A stretch of 64,000 nt of DNA from Rhizorhabdus phycosphaerae (GTDB lineage Bacteria; Pseudomonadota; Alphaproteobacteria; Sphingomonadales; Sphingomonadaceae): the NCBI RefSeq assembly GCF_011044255.1, contig NZ_CP049107.1, positions 62,001-126,000 of the forward strand. Reading direction: 5' to 3'. Under the pieces are notes generated by a model. That model made no database searches. It had not been told where the DNA came from and worked only from the letters and a program-made list of their open reading frames with translations. Below, piece by piece: positions 34,186-43,026 of this stretch (positions within the stretch are counted from its first letter, which is position 1; each line of letters opens with the position of its first letter). Made by a program: the position numbers and the translations under genes.

Positions 34186-35114
34186 GATGCAAGTCTCCGC
34201 CGGCTCAGGATCGGCCGGTCATGGTTGGGCTTGAGCCTGGCGACGACGTCGGCCAGCGGCTCGATCACGACGCCCATCCAATGGGCGTTGGCATGGATAA
34301 GGCGGCTGTCGTCGACCATCAGGCCGACATGGCCGGGGAAGCTGATGACGTCGCCGCGCATCAGCGGGGCGTCCTCGGGAAGGCTCGAGCCGATCGTGTC
34401 GCGCTGCATGTCGGTGTCGCGGGGCGCGGCATGTCCGGCCGCAGCCAGCGAGATCTGCACCAGGCCGGAGCAGTCGATCCCACCGCCGCCGCGCCCGCCC
34501 CACAGATAGGGCATGCCTAGGCAGAGTTCCGCGACTTCCACCGGGTCGGGAACGCAGTCGCCGACGGGCGCTAGGTGGTGCAGATGGATGAAGCCCTGCT
34601 CGGTTCGCAGGAAGCTGCCGTCAACGGTCCCCTGTATGCACGCAGAAAGGGGCAGGCTGGCAATCACCGGCGACTTGATCGAAGCATCGGCGAAGACCAG
34701 TGCCTCGCGGACCGAAACCCGGTGGGTCGGCTCGGTCGGCGTACCCAGCAGATCCGCCAGCACATAGCCGACATAATGGTCGTGGAGCGAATAGCCCCAG
34801 GCCCAGCCGGAGGCGATTTCAAGCGCTGCGAAACCCTCGCCGGGCAGAAGCTGCGACACCGCTTCTGCGGCGTTCGAGGGGGCCTGCCGCATGAACGCGG
34901 TGGCCGTGGCCGAGCGGATCAGCGGAGCCGCATAATGCGGCGCGAACAGCCGGCCGGCGAGGGCGACATCGGCGATGTCCGGCCGGCAGGCGTTCACCCG
35001 CTTGTCGATAAGCTGCGTCGGACCCGCGAGGCTGAAGGTCGAGAGCGGTGGCGTGTGACCGGCGGTGGTGTCAGCCTCCCATCTTCTCGATGTCGATGGA
35101 TTTTCCGAAGGCAT
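34182..35114 (-). CDS. NlpC/P60-family cysteine peptidase with SH3-like domains
   Basis: A 310-residue cell-wall endopeptidase or amidase. The C-terminal NlpC/P60 domain has its catalytic cysteine in GGIDCSGLVQISLAAAGH, the histidine in SFPGHVGLM, and a third polar residue in LIHANAHWMG. The N-terminal ~170 residues resemble SH3-like modules that bind murein peptides. No signal peptide is evident, so it may act on cytoplasmic muropeptides as YkfC-type enzymes do. ATG 35114 lies inside the end of the MarR gene (44-base overlap); no closer good start was found. Confidence 0.85.
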   Translation of the reverse strand: MPSENPSTSRRWEADTTAGHTPPLSTFSLAGPTQLIDKRVNACRPDIADVALAGRLFAPHYAAPLIRSATATAFMRQAPSNAAEAVSQLLPGEGFAALEIASGWAWGYSLHDHYVGYVLADLLGTPTEPTHRVSVREALVFADASIKSPVIASLPLSACIQGTVDGSFLRTEQGFIHLHHLAPVGDCVPDPVEVAELCLGMPYLWGGRGGGGIDCSGLVQISLAAAGHAAPRDTDMQRDTIGSSLPEDAPLMRGDVISFPGHVGLMVDDSRLIHANAHWMGVVIEPLADVVARLKPNHDRPILSRRRLAS

Positions 35115-35400
35115 CGAGGAAGGCAGCCCCTTTTTCCGTCTTGGCGACAAAGATGTTGCGACGGTCATTATCGTCGCGTTCCCGGCGCAGATAGCCGAGC
35201 GACCCCAATGTGTTCAAGGCGCGCGTTATCACAGGTTTCGACACGCCGAGCTGCTGCGCCAATCCGCGCACGGTGTGGGGCCCCGGCGTGATATAGCTGA
35301 TGAGCAAAAGGGCCATCTGGCGATTGGTCAGGTCGGGCTGCCCCGAACGGACATAGGCGACCAGAGCGCGCATCCATTGGGAGAGCTGGTTATCGGACAT
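35071..35400 (-). CDS. MarR-family transcription regulator
   Basis: A 109-residue winged-helix regulator. RQMALLLISYITPGPHTVRGLAQQLGVSKPVITRALNTLGSLGYLRRERD is the helix-turn-helix and recognition helix, and DDNDRRNIFVAKTEKGAAFL is the wing. It is shorter than typical MarR proteins (~140 residues), lacking part of the dimerisation helices. It overlaps the NlpC/P60 gene by 44 bases, so they are very likely cotranscribed. Confidence 0.85.
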   Translation of the reverse strand: MSDNQLSQWMRALVAYVRSGQPDLTNRQMALLLISYITPGPHTVRGLAQQLGVSKPVITRALNTLGSLGYLRRERDDNDRRNIFVAKTEKGAAFLDAFGKSIDIEKMGG

Positions 35401-35477
35401 ATCGTGCTCGTCTCGTTCCTCAGGGCAGGATCCGGGTTGGTCCCTGCGCTGAGAACGCGCCCATGACGCTTTCGTTT

Positions 35478-35497
35478 CACCGCCGATTTACGCGGTG
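35478..35497. terminator. Weak hairpin between the M17 peptidase and marR-like genes
   Basis: CACCGC (35478-35483) and GCGGTG (35492-35497) pair around an 8-base loop in the 130-base gap between the aminopeptidase stop and the MarR gene. Four Ts follow only on the + strand, so it is a poor terminator for the minus-strand genes and could instead be a leader structure. Confidence 0.2.
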
Positions 35498-35530
35498 ACC
35501 CCTTTTGTCGTCGGAGCAGTCCATTCTGGC

Positions 35531-36919
35531 TCAGTCTTCGCTAAATCGCGCTTTCAAAAGGGCAAAAGCGCAGCGAAGGCCCAGCGCGTCGCCGCCCTTC
35601 GGACGGCCCGGTTTTGGTGCGGGTCGCCAGGCGAATGTGTCGAAATGCGCCCAGGGCAGGCCGTCCGGTACGAAGCGCTGCAGGAACAGCGCGGCCGTGA
35701 CGGCGCCGGCCATCCCGCCTTCCCCGGCATTGTTGATGTCGGCCACGCCCGACTTGAGCATGTCGGCATAGTCCGACCACAGCGGCAGGCGCCAATGCGG
35801 GTCCGCCACCGCCACCGCCGCCGCTGCAAGATCGGCCGCCAGCGGATCGTCGTTGCAGAACAGGGCAGGCAGATCGGGACCGAGGGCTACGCGTGCGGCG
35901 CCGGTCAGAGTCGCGAAATCGACCATCAGCACGGGCTTGTCCTCGCCCGCCCGCGTCAACGCGTCGCCGAGCACGAGACGCCCTTCGGCATCGGTGTTGC
36001 CGATCTCGACCGACAGACCCTTGCGGCTGCGCAGGACATCTCCCGGACGGAAGGCGTTGCCGGCAACGGCATTTTCCACGGCGGGGATCAGCAGATGGAG
36101 TCGGACCGGGAGCTTCGCCTCCATCACCAGCTGGGCGAGGGCGAGGGCATGGGCGGCGCCGCCCATGTCTTTCTTCATCAGCAGCATCGCCGAAGAGGGC
36201 TTCAGGTCGAGTCCGCCGGAGTCGAAGCAGACACCCTTGCCGACGATCGCCACCCGGGGGTGGGCGGCATTGCCCCATTCGCACTCGATCAAGCGGGGCG
36301 CGCGATCACGGCTTGCGGCGCGCCCGACCGCCGCGATCATCGGATAGTCGCGCTCAAGCGCGTCCCCCTGCGTCACGCGGAACTCTGCGCCGTAGCGGCG
36401 GGCAACGCGTTCCGCCGCGTCGGCCAGTTCGGAAGGCCCCATGTCCTGGGCGGGCGAATCGACCAGATCGCGGACCAGCGCCACCGCTTCGGCCAGCGCG
36501 AGAGTCTCTGCCATGCCCTTGAGGTCGCGGGTCAACAGGATGCGGGCGGGTGTGGGATCGGGTTTGGACAGATAGCGGTCGAACCGATGCTGGGCCAGCA
36601 ACCAGCCCAGGGCGCCGGCGCCTGGCCCGTCGCCGTCGATGCGATAGGTTCCGGCTGGGAGCTTGGCCGTCACTGCTGCGATGTCCCAGGGCCCGGGCGT
36701 CTTGGCGACTCCATAGGCGACCGACCAGTCGTCGTCCTGCCGACCGGGGAGGATGGCAATTTCCCCCGGCTTGGCCCGGAACTGCGCGGCGGCGCACAGG
36801 GCGCGGGCGGCAGGCGACTGGCGGAGCAGCCATGAGTCGAGGCCATCGACCGTGACCGGCACCAATGCATGGGCGGTCTGGCCGCGATCGGCCTGAAGAA
36901 GGGCGGCGAAATCGGTCAT
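35531..36919 (-). CDS. M17 leucyl aminopeptidase-family protein
   Basis: A 462-residue two-metal aminopeptidase releasing N-terminal residues from cytoplasmic peptides. The C-terminal catalytic domain shows VGKGVCFDSGGLDLKPSS (metal lysine and aspartate), MKKDMGGAAHALALAQL, the signature NTDAEGRLVLGDAL, and ADINNAGEGGMAGAVTAALFL. The N-terminal domain (about 1-150) is divergent from E. coli PepA, as in the shorter alphaproteobacterial group. Two thioesterase genes lie directly upstream on the same strand. Confidence 0.92.
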   Translation of the reverse strand: MTDFAALLQADRGQTAHALVPVTVDGLDSWLLRQSPAARALCAAAQFRAKPGEIAILPGRQDDDWSVAYGVAKTPGPWDIAAVTAKLPAGTYRIDGDGPGAGALGWLLAQHRFDRYLSKPDPTPARILLTRDLKGMAETLALAEAVALVRDLVDSPAQDMGPSELADAAERVARRYGAEFRVTQGDALERDYPMIAAVGRAASRDRAPRLIECEWGNAAHPRVAIVGKGVCFDSGGLDLKPSSAMLLMKKDMGGAAHALALAQLVMEAKLPVRLHLLIPAVENAVAGNAFRPGDVLRSRKGLSVEIGNTDAEGRLVLGDALTRAGEDKPVLMVDFATLTGAARVALGPDLPALFCNDDPLAADLAAAAVAVADPHWRLPLWSDYADMLKSGVADINNAGEGGMAGAVTAALFLQRFVPDGLPWAHFDTFAWRPAPKPGRPKGGDALGLRCAFALLKARFSED

Positions 36920-36927
36920 GGTGGTTC

Positions 36928-37311
36928 CTAGCGGTCGAGCAGGATGTGCATGCGGGCCGTCGCGATCGGCTTCGACCGGTCGTCCTGCCAGCAGACGGCG
37001 CTGGCATTGGCGACGCGCTTGCCCACGCGGACCACCTGGGCGACGGCATGGGTGTCGGTCATCAGCCCGCCCCGCAGATAATCGACGGCGATGTTGATCG
37101 GCTTGAGGCGCGGCATCGCCGCCTGATCCCGCAATTCCTGGCTGAGGGCCTCATAGCAGGCCATTTCGAGCAGGCCGGCGATCACGCCGCCGTGGAGGAA
37201 GCCCGGTCGGCCCTCGATCTCGTCATGCCAGCCGATGGTGATGATCGGTTCGCCCGTCGCGGTGTTCCGCCGCGCACCGATCATGTTCGCATAAGGGGAG
37301 GTAAAGCTCAT
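36928..37311 (-). CDS. Hotdog-fold acyl-CoA thioesterase (PaaI-like), copy 2
   Basis: A 127-residue hotdog protein with the PaaI-type motif RPGFLHGGVIAGLLEMACYEAL, in which the HGG and the following acidic residue form the active site. LKPINIAVDYLRGGL and VANASAVCWQDD are typical later strands. The chain-length preference is unknown. Its start overlaps the stop of the sister thioesterase by one base, indicating coupled translation and possibly a mixed tetramer. Confidence 0.88.
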   Translation of the reverse strand: MSFTSPYANMIGARRNTATGEPIITIGWHDEIEGRPGFLHGGVIAGLLEMACYEALSQELRDQAAMPRLKPINIAVDYLRGGLMTDTHAVAQVVRVGKRVANASAVCWQDDRSKPIATARMHILLDR

Positions 37312-37730
37312 CAGTCGCCCGTGAAGAAGAAGGTGGCAAGCGCATGGGCGACGGGATCCTCGGGATCGCCGTCATGGGCCAGGCAGCGGACGAAGGCGAC
37401 GTTCCGCGCGACCCGGTAGCAGGTCGCCCGCGCGGTGATCGCACGGCCCGGCGGTGCCGCGCGGACATAGTCTATCCGCAGGTCGAGCGTCGCCATGGGC
37501 CGGATACGCTTGATCTTCGCGGCGATGGAGAAGCCGCAGGCGCTGTCGATCAGCGATATGATCGGGCCGGAGGCGAGCACCCCATTTTCTGCGTTCATCG
37601 CAAGCGACGGCTTGTAGTCGAAGCCGAGTTCCGCCCAGTCGTCGCCATGGGCCACGTAGCGCAGGCCGAGCTGACCGGCATGGCCGGCCATCATCCGCTC
37701 GAACCGGCTGAGATCGAGAGTGTCAGACAT
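37311..37730 (-). CDS. Hotdog-fold acyl-CoA thioesterase (PaaI-like), copy 1
   Basis: A 139-residue hotdog protein. GVLASGPIISLIDSACGFSIA occupies the active-site helix, but with ASGP in place of the usual HGG, so it may be less active than its downstream sister. MATLDLRIDYVRAAPPGRAI and VARNVAFVRCLA are family strands. The start MSDTLDLSRFERM is used because the homology begins there. It is the first gene of a thioesterase-thioesterase-aminopeptidase run. Confidence 0.85.
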   Translation of the reverse strand: MSDTLDLSRFERMMAGHAGQLGLRYVAHGDDWAELGFDYKPSLAMNAENGVLASGPIISLIDSACGFSIAAKIKRIRPMATLDLRIDYVRAAPPGRAITARATCYRVARNVAFVRCLAHDGDPEDPVAHALATFFFTGD

Positions 37731-37801
37731 GTAGCCATGGCATAGGGCCTTGTCGGTCCGACGCAATCCCCGCGTGACGGGGAGGCGAGCCGATCCCCCG
37801 G

Positions 37802-39754
37802 TCAGATCGTCGTCTGCGATCCCAGTTCGACGACCCGGTTCGCCGGAATGCGAAAGAAATCCGTGGGATCGGACGCGTTCCGATACAGGAATATGAACAG
37901 CAAATCCTGCCAGAAGGGCATGCCGCTATGCTTGGATGGACGCAGCGTGGACCGGCCGATGAAGTAGCTCGTCTGCATCGGCTCGAGCTTGTTGTCGCCA
38001 TGGCGCAGCGCGAAGGCGAGGTCCCGCGGTATGTCGGGGCTCTCCATGAAGCCGTAGCTGAGCACCGCGCGCGTGAAATTCTCGTCGATGTTGGTCATGT
38101 CCAGCCGCTTCGCCGGCGATACGGCGGGGGTGTTGACCGTGTTGATCGTGAGGGCGAGGTTGCGCTCGTGCAGGATCTTGTTGTGCTTCAGGTTGTGGAG
38201 CAGCGCGCTGGGAGCCGCCTCCATGTCCGACGACAGGAAGATCGCCATGCCCGGCACGCGCTCGGGCGGGCGGGCGCGCAGCATTCGGGCCAGTTCGTCG
38301 AGTTCGATCGACTGGCTCTGATCGATCGACAGCAGCAGCTTGCGGCCACGCACCCAGGTGGCGATCAGCACCGCCACGCCGAGCGCGATGATCAGCGGCA
38401 CCCAGCCGCCTTCATAGATGCGCAGGACGTTGGCGCCGAAGAAGAAGATGTCGAGCAACAGCAGCGGCACGATCACGCCGAGGGTCAGCGGCAGGCTCCA
38501 TCCCCAGGTCCGCCGTACGACCAGGAAGCCCAGGCAGGTGGTGACCACCATCGTGCCCGAGACGGAGATGCCATAGGCCGCCGCCATCGCCGATGACGAG
38601 CCGAAGCCGAGCACCAGGATGAGGACGCCGGCCAGCAGGAAATTGTTGATCGCGGGCAGATAGATCTGGCCGGCATCGGTCGCCGAGGTCTGGCTGATCT
38701 TCAGACGCGGCAGGAGGCCGAGCTGGATCGCCTGCCGGGTCAGCGAATAGGCGCCGGTGATCACCGCCTGGCTGGCGATGACGGTCGCGCAGGTCGCGAG
38801 CAGCACCAGCGGGATGCGCGCTGCGCCGGGCGCCATCAGGAAGAACCAGTCCTGATTGGTGAACTCGGTGCCGCGGGCGGCTGCCTGCTCGAGCGCATTC
38901 AGCGCGAAGGCGCCCTGGCCGAGATAGTTGAGGGCGAGCGCGGGGAAGACGATGAACAGCCATCCCGTCCGGATCGGCTGGACGCCGAAATGCCCCATGT
39001 CGGCGGTCAATGCTTCCGCACCGGTGACGGTCAGGAACACCGCACCGATGACGAACAGGCCCGTGGCGCCATGATTGGCCATGAACAGCACGCCATTATG
39101 GGGTGACAGCGCCAGCAGAATGCCGGGCTCGTCGGCGATGTGGATCAGTCCGATCGCGCCGATCGTGACGAACCAGACCAGGCAGACCGGACCGAAGAGC
39201 CGCCCCACGATGGCGGTTCCGCGCGACTGGATCAGGAACAATGCGATGAGAATGGAGCAGGTTATGACGATGATCGTGCCGCGGGAAATGGCGTGCTCGA
39301 AGCCGGGGATCGTCTTGAGACCCTCCACCGCAGACAGCACCGAGAGCGCGGGAGTGATCGCCCCGTCACCATAGAAGAGCGCCGCACCTATCGCGCCCAG
39401 GGCGAGGACGAACGTCCGGCGCTTGCGCGTCGATCGCTGAGCCAGCGCCATCAATGCGAGGACGCCGCCCTCGCCATTATTGTCGGCGCGCATCAGGAAG
39501 AGGACATATTTGCAGGTCACGACGAGGATCAGCGCCCACAAGGCGAGGCTGAGCACGCCCAGTATCTCGCCTGCGACGATGCCGTCATTTGCAGCCTGCG
39601 ACAGCGCCTCCCGAAAGGCGTAGATGGGGCTGGTGCCGATATCACCGAAGACGACGCCGAGTGCGCCCAGCGTCAAGGCGGCCTTGTCGTTCCTGCTCAG
39701 CCGGCTGTTTCCGGTCGCATCCTCGACGTTGGCAACGTCATTTCGCATGTCCAT
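37802..39754 (-). CDS. kup: KUP/HAK/KT-family potassium uptake protein
   Basis: A 650-residue inner-membrane proton/potassium symporter. The selectivity region opens with LGALGVVFGDIGTSPIYAFREAL, the family signature, and about twelve helices follow (for example VTGAEALTADMGHFG and LNYLGQGAF). A C-terminal cytoplasmic domain of ~150 residues ends in FFRIPANRVVELGSQTTI. It is divergent from purC across 196 bases. Confidence 0.95.
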   Translation of the reverse strand: MDMRNDVANVEDATGNSRLSRNDKAALTLGALGVVFGDIGTSPIYAFREALSQAANDGIVAGEILGVLSLALWALILVVTCKYVLFLMRADNNGEGGVLALMALAQRSTRKRRTFVLALGAIGAALFYGDGAITPALSVLSAVEGLKTIPGFEHAISRGTIIVITCSILIALFLIQSRGTAIVGRLFGPVCLVWFVTIGAIGLIHIADEPGILLALSPHNGVLFMANHGATGLFVIGAVFLTVTGAEALTADMGHFGVQPIRTGWLFIVFPALALNYLGQGAFALNALEQAAARGTEFTNQDWFFLMAPGAARIPLVLLATCATVIASQAVITGAYSLTRQAIQLGLLPRLKISQTSATDAGQIYLPAINNFLLAGVLILVLGFGSSSAMAAAYGISVSGTMVVTTCLGFLVVRRTWGWSLPLTLGVIVPLLLLDIFFFGANVLRIYEGGWVPLIIALGVAVLIATWVRGRKLLLSIDQSQSIELDELARMLRARPPERVPGMAIFLSSDMEAAPSALLHNLKHNKILHERNLALTINTVNTPAVSPAKRLDMTNIDENFTRAVLSYGFMESPDIPRDLAFALRHGDNKLEPMQTSYFIGRSTLRPSKHSGMPFWQDLLFIFLYRNASDPTDFFRIPANRVVELGSQTTI

Positions 39755-39905
39755 GCCCCAAAGCGGCAGATTCGCGCCGATTAGGAGCCTGCACCGCCGA
39801 ATGCACGCAGAATCTTTGGTGGGCGACGCATTGATTGCTTGCCATCGGCAATCGCTGTAAAGGCTTTTTCGAACTGCCTCGGTGGCGCGTCCGAATCGAC
39901 GTTGT

Positions 39906-39941
39906 CTCCGGGGCTTCTCTATTTCCCGTGCCCCCCGGAGG
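39906..39941 (+). promoter_or_regulatory. Hairpin that could mask the purC ribosome site
   Basis: CTCCGGGGC (39906-39914) can pair with GCCCCCCGGAG (39930-39940), with two bulged C residues. The right arm contains the purC ribosome site GGAGG (39937-39941), 9 bases before the ATG. Folding would hide the site, suggesting translational control, but this is inferred from pairing only. Confidence 0.4.
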
Positions 39942-39950
39942 CCCTAATCG

Positions 39951-40727
39951 ATGACCCGCCGCCGCCAGATCTACGAAGGCAAGGCCAAGATTCTTTATGA
40001 AGGCCCAGAACCCGGCACTCTGATCCAGTATTTCAAGGACGATGCCACCGCCTTCAACGCGCAGAAGAAGGGTACGATCAACGGCAAGGGCGTCCTCAAC
40101 AACCGTATTTCCGAGCATATCTTCACGATGCTCGGGACGATCGGCGTTCCGACGCACTTCATCCGCCGCCTGAACATGCGCGAGCAGCTGATCCGCCAGG
40201 TCGAGATCGTTCCGATCGAGGTGGTCGTGCGTAACGTCGCGGCCGGATCGCTGACCAAGCGGCTCGGTATCGAGGAGGGGACGCAGCTGCCCCGCACGAT
40301 CATCGAATATTATTACAAGGACGACGCCCTCGGCGACCCGATGGTGGCCGATGAGCATATCGCCTGCTTCGGCTGGGCCAGCCAGGAAGAGATGCACGAC
40401 ATCGCCGATATGGCGATCCGCGTGAATGATTTCATGTGCGGCCTGTTCGCCGGCATCGGCATCCGTCTGGTCGATTTCAAGCTCGAATTCGGCCGCTTCT
40501 GGGACAATGACTATAGCCGCGTCATTCTCGCCGACGAGATCAGTCCCGACGGCTGCCGGCTGTGGGACATGGCGACCGGCGAAAAGCTCGACAAGGACCG
40601 TTTCCGCCAGGATCTGGGCGGCGAAGTCGAGGCCTATCAGGAGATTGCGCGCCGGCTGGGCCTGATGCCCGAAGGCGAGAACATGATCCTGGATCTCGAG
40701 AGCCACCGCAAGAACCGCGGTAAGTGA
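39951..40727 (+). CDS. purC: SAICAR synthetase PurC
   Basis: A 258-residue ATP-dependent enzyme joining CAIR and aspartate in purine synthesis. It opens with [51 protein letters not shown] and [10 protein letters not shown] follow, and the metal/ATP signature [14 protein letters not shown] is intact. Length is typical of the single-function bacterial form. A GGAGG ribosome site lies 9 bases upstream. Confidence 0.97.
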   Translation: MTRRRQIYEGKAKILYEGPEPGTLIQYFKDDATAFNAQKKGTINGKGVLNNRISEHIFTMLGTIGVPTHFIRRLNMREQLIRQVEIVPIEVVVRNVAAGSLTKRLGIEEGTQLPRTIIEYYYKDDALGDPMVADEHIACFGWASQEEMHDIADMAIRVNDFMCGLFAGIGIRLVDFKLEFGRFWDNDYSRVILADEISPDGCRLWDMATGEKLDKDRFRQDLGGEVEAYQEIARRLGLMPEGENMILDLESHRKNRGK

Positions 40728-40738
40728 AGCGTGCTACG

Positions 40739-40761
40739 GAGCGGCCCGGAATGGGCCGCTC
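40739..40761 (+). terminator. Hairpin after purC
   Basis: GAGCGGCCC and GGGCCGCTC form a perfect 9-bp stem around GGAAT, 12 bases after the purC stop. Only a short TTT follows after CCG, so it is a moderate terminator candidate. Confidence 0.5.
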
Positions 40762-40875
40762 CCGTTTCGGCGCACGCCCGGTGCGGCTGGCCGCAGGCTG
40801 ATTTACAACTACTCCGATAGAGATACCGTGCCGCTACGGAAGCCCTGAACCACAGGGCGAGTCGTGGAGGCTTGC

Positions 40876-41547
40876 ATGCCGGCCGACCGTTTCGATCATG
40901 CGCCGTCGGAGCCGACAGTGCTTTTGCTGCCGGACTTCGATTATGGACCCGGCGACTATTGGCAGGATGATTGGGTCCGTCGGCGGCTCGATTGCCAGAA
41001 AGTCGATCTTGGTCACGCGCGCATACCGCGCCGAAACGCGCTCGTATCCTGGCTCGACCGGCACGTACGGACGGTGCCCGGCCCCCTTTTCCTCGTCGGT
41101 CATGGCATCGGCGCCCTGGCGGTGGCCGCCTGGTCGAGCCTCATGAGCATGGAGAGCGAGGCCACGATCGTCGGCGCGCTTCTGGTCGCACCCAATGATC
41201 CCCATAATGGGGAGGACAGGCGGCTCGACGATTTCCTGCCCTTGCCCAACGATATATTTCCTTTCCCCGGCCTCGTCGTCGCCAGCGACGACGATCCGCA
41301 CCTCGGCACGGACCGAGGCTTCAGTCTCGCCCGGCAATGGGGATGCGGTTTCGCGCGCATGCCGGGATGCGGGCATTTCCGACCGATCGACGGGATCGGC
41401 CGCTGGCAGCAAGGGGAGGAACTGCTCGACCAGTTCCTGGGCCTGATCGGCCCGGGCACATCGCGCCATCCTGTCCGCGCCGCCGATCTCGAACGCTCTT
41501 GCGCGCCGCCGCCGTGGCTCGACCGGCGGTCCGCAATTCGTCCCTGA
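40876..41547 (+). CDS. RBBP9/YdeN-like alpha/beta-hydrolase without the nucleophile serine
   Basis: A 223-residue alpha/beta-hydrolase fold. It opens with TVLLLPDFDYGPGDYWQDDW, the RBBP9/YdeN strand-and-loop. The nucleophile elbow reads LVGHGIGALAVAAW, with glycine at residue 77 where GHSxG has serine; the codon is GGC. The acid (VVASDDDPH) and the late histidine (MPGCGHFRP) are kept. The protein is therefore probably a pseudo-hydrolase or uses altered chemistry. ATG 40876 lies after GTGGAGG. It stands alone between purC and the reductase gene. Confidence 0.82.
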   Translation: MPADRFDHAPSEPTVLLLPDFDYGPGDYWQDDWVRRRLDCQKVDLGHARIPRRNALVSWLDRHVRTVPGPLFLVGHGIGALAVAAWSSLMSMESEATIVGALLVAPNDPHNGEDRRLDDFLPLPNDIFPFPGLVVASDDDPHLGTDRGFSLARQWGCGFARMPGCGHFRPIDGIGRWQQGEELLDQFLGLIGPGTSRHPVRAADLERSCAPPPWLDRRSAIRP

Positions 41548-41762
41548 GTCGAGACGAGACTCTCGCCGGGGACGGCGCCTCGCCTCGCCCATTTCCAACT
41601 CCGGAGAAGTGGGCGAGGCGTTGCGACAGCAATGCTGACCCGTGACAAGATTAGCTGTGGCGCACCCAATGAAAAGGGGTGTGGCAAGCATGGCCCTTGG
41701 GCTCTATGGGACGCGTCCTGAGCCAAGGATCGGCAAGCAGCGGGTTTGAAAGGAACGACGTA

Positions 41763-42572
41763 ATGAGCAGCCGTACGGAAGCGGTGAAGATCGCCCCGAA
41801 CGACGCCTTCAACATCCAGACCGTCCTCTGGGTGAAGCATTGGAACGAACATCTCTTCAGCTTCGCTGTCGATCGGCCCGCCTCGTTGCGCTTCCGTTCG
41901 GGCGAGTTCGTGATGATCGGTCTTCCGACAGAGGCGCGGCCGCTGCTGCGCGCCTATTCGATCGCGAGCCCCTCTTATGCCGACGAGATCGAATTTCTCT
42001 CGATCGCCGTCGAGGACGGGCCGCTCACCTCGCGCCTGCGCCATATCATTCCCGGCGACGAGATCTATGTCGCGCGTAAGACGACGGGGACGCTCGTCGC
42101 CGATGCACTGACCCCCGGCAAGCGACTGTTCCTGCTGGCCACCGGCACCGGCCTGGCACCTTTCCTGTCGATCATGCGCGATCCCGATATCTATGAGCGC
42201 TATGAGCAGGTCGTCATCGTTCACAGCGTTCGCCATCTCAGCGACCTCGCCTTCCGCGACGTGCTTGAAAGCCGCCTGGCTGGCGACCCGCTGGTCGAGG
42301 AAGAGGCCGCTGCGAAGTTCCGCTATGTGCCCATCGTCACCCGTGAGCCGTTCCCGCGCCAGCAGCGTATCACCACGCTGATGGAAAATGGCGGGCTGTT
42401 CGATGGGGTCGACGGCGAGCCTCGCCTCGACCCGGCGACCGACCGGGTGATGATGTGCGGCAGCATGGACATGATCCGCGACTGTTCCGCCATTCTGGAA
42501 CGCCTGGGCTTCGAGGAAGGCTCGAACGCCAAGCCGGCGGATTATGTGATCGAAAAGGCCTTCGTCGGCTGA
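41763..42572 (+). CDS. fpr: Ferredoxin/flavodoxin-NADP+ reductase
   Basis: A 269-residue FAD enzyme moving electrons between NADP(H) and ferredoxin or flavodoxin. The FAD motif is RAYSIASPSYADEIEFLSI, phosphate binding is GPLTSRLRHI, and the NADP motif is LATGTGLAPFLSIMRDP. MMCGSMDMIRD and a C-terminal DYVIEKAFVG complete the bacterial subclass. The ATG at 41763 is preferred because homology begins just after it. The gene is monocistronic by position. Confidence 0.93.
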   Translation: MSSRTEAVKIAPNDAFNIQTVLWVKHWNEHLFSFAVDRPASLRFRSGEFVMIGLPTEARPLLRAYSIASPSYADEIEFLSIAVEDGPLTSRLRHIIPGDEIYVARKTTGTLVADALTPGKRLFLLATGTGLAPFLSIMRDPDIYERYEQVVIVHSVRHLSDLAFRDVLESRLAGDPLVEEEAAAKFRYVPIVTREPFPRQQRITTLMENGGLFDGVDGEPRLDPATDRVMMCGSMDMIRDCSAILERLGFEEGSNAKPADYVIEKAFVG

Positions 42573-42643
42573 TCGGCCCGGTCATGCGTTCGCCGCCGGC
42601 TTCCGGTGGCGGACGCGAGGCCCGATTTCGCAATCATCGCGCT

Positions 42644-42931
42644 TCAGAGCGGGTCCGGTATATCGAGCATATTCGGCTCTGGCAGATCGAGGCCCGCCTC
42701 GCGCGATTGCAGCCGGTAGCTTTCGGCGACCCGCATATGTCGGTCGCGGCTTTCGCGTGAGCCGGCGTTCCGCGCGGCGTTGATCGCTTCCCAATAGCGC
42801 CAGCGCAGATATTCGCCGTCGTCGGCACCCTCTACGATGATCACGTCGACGCAACACCCATTCCACTTGAAGAGCGGGGGCAATAGGGGGCGGGCAGGCG
42901 CTTTCCAATTAGACCATTGTCGAACCTGCAT
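42644..42931 (-). CDS. Small hypothetical protein
   Basis: A product of up to 95 residues. The C-terminal half, DDGEYLRWRYWEAINAARNAGSRESRDRHM then AESYRLQ, is a strongly patterned amphipathic segment that looks conserved. The N-terminal part is basic and hydrophobic, and a GTG at 42842-42844 may be the true start. Family and function are not recognised. It lies 71 bases beyond the reductase gene, convergent with it. Confidence 0.45.
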   Translation of the reverse strand: MQVRQWSNWKAPARPLLPPLFKWNGCCVDVIIVEGADDGEYLRWRYWEAINAARNAGSRESRDRHMRVAESYRLQSREAGLDLPEPNMLDIPDPL

Positions 42932-43026
42932 ATTTGCAAGAAAACAGTGGTCCGGGCCTGTTCTGCGCGACGCTTTCCTGCTTCTGGTGCAATGCGCGCG
43001 ATGACGTCCCGCGCATCGTCCGACCG

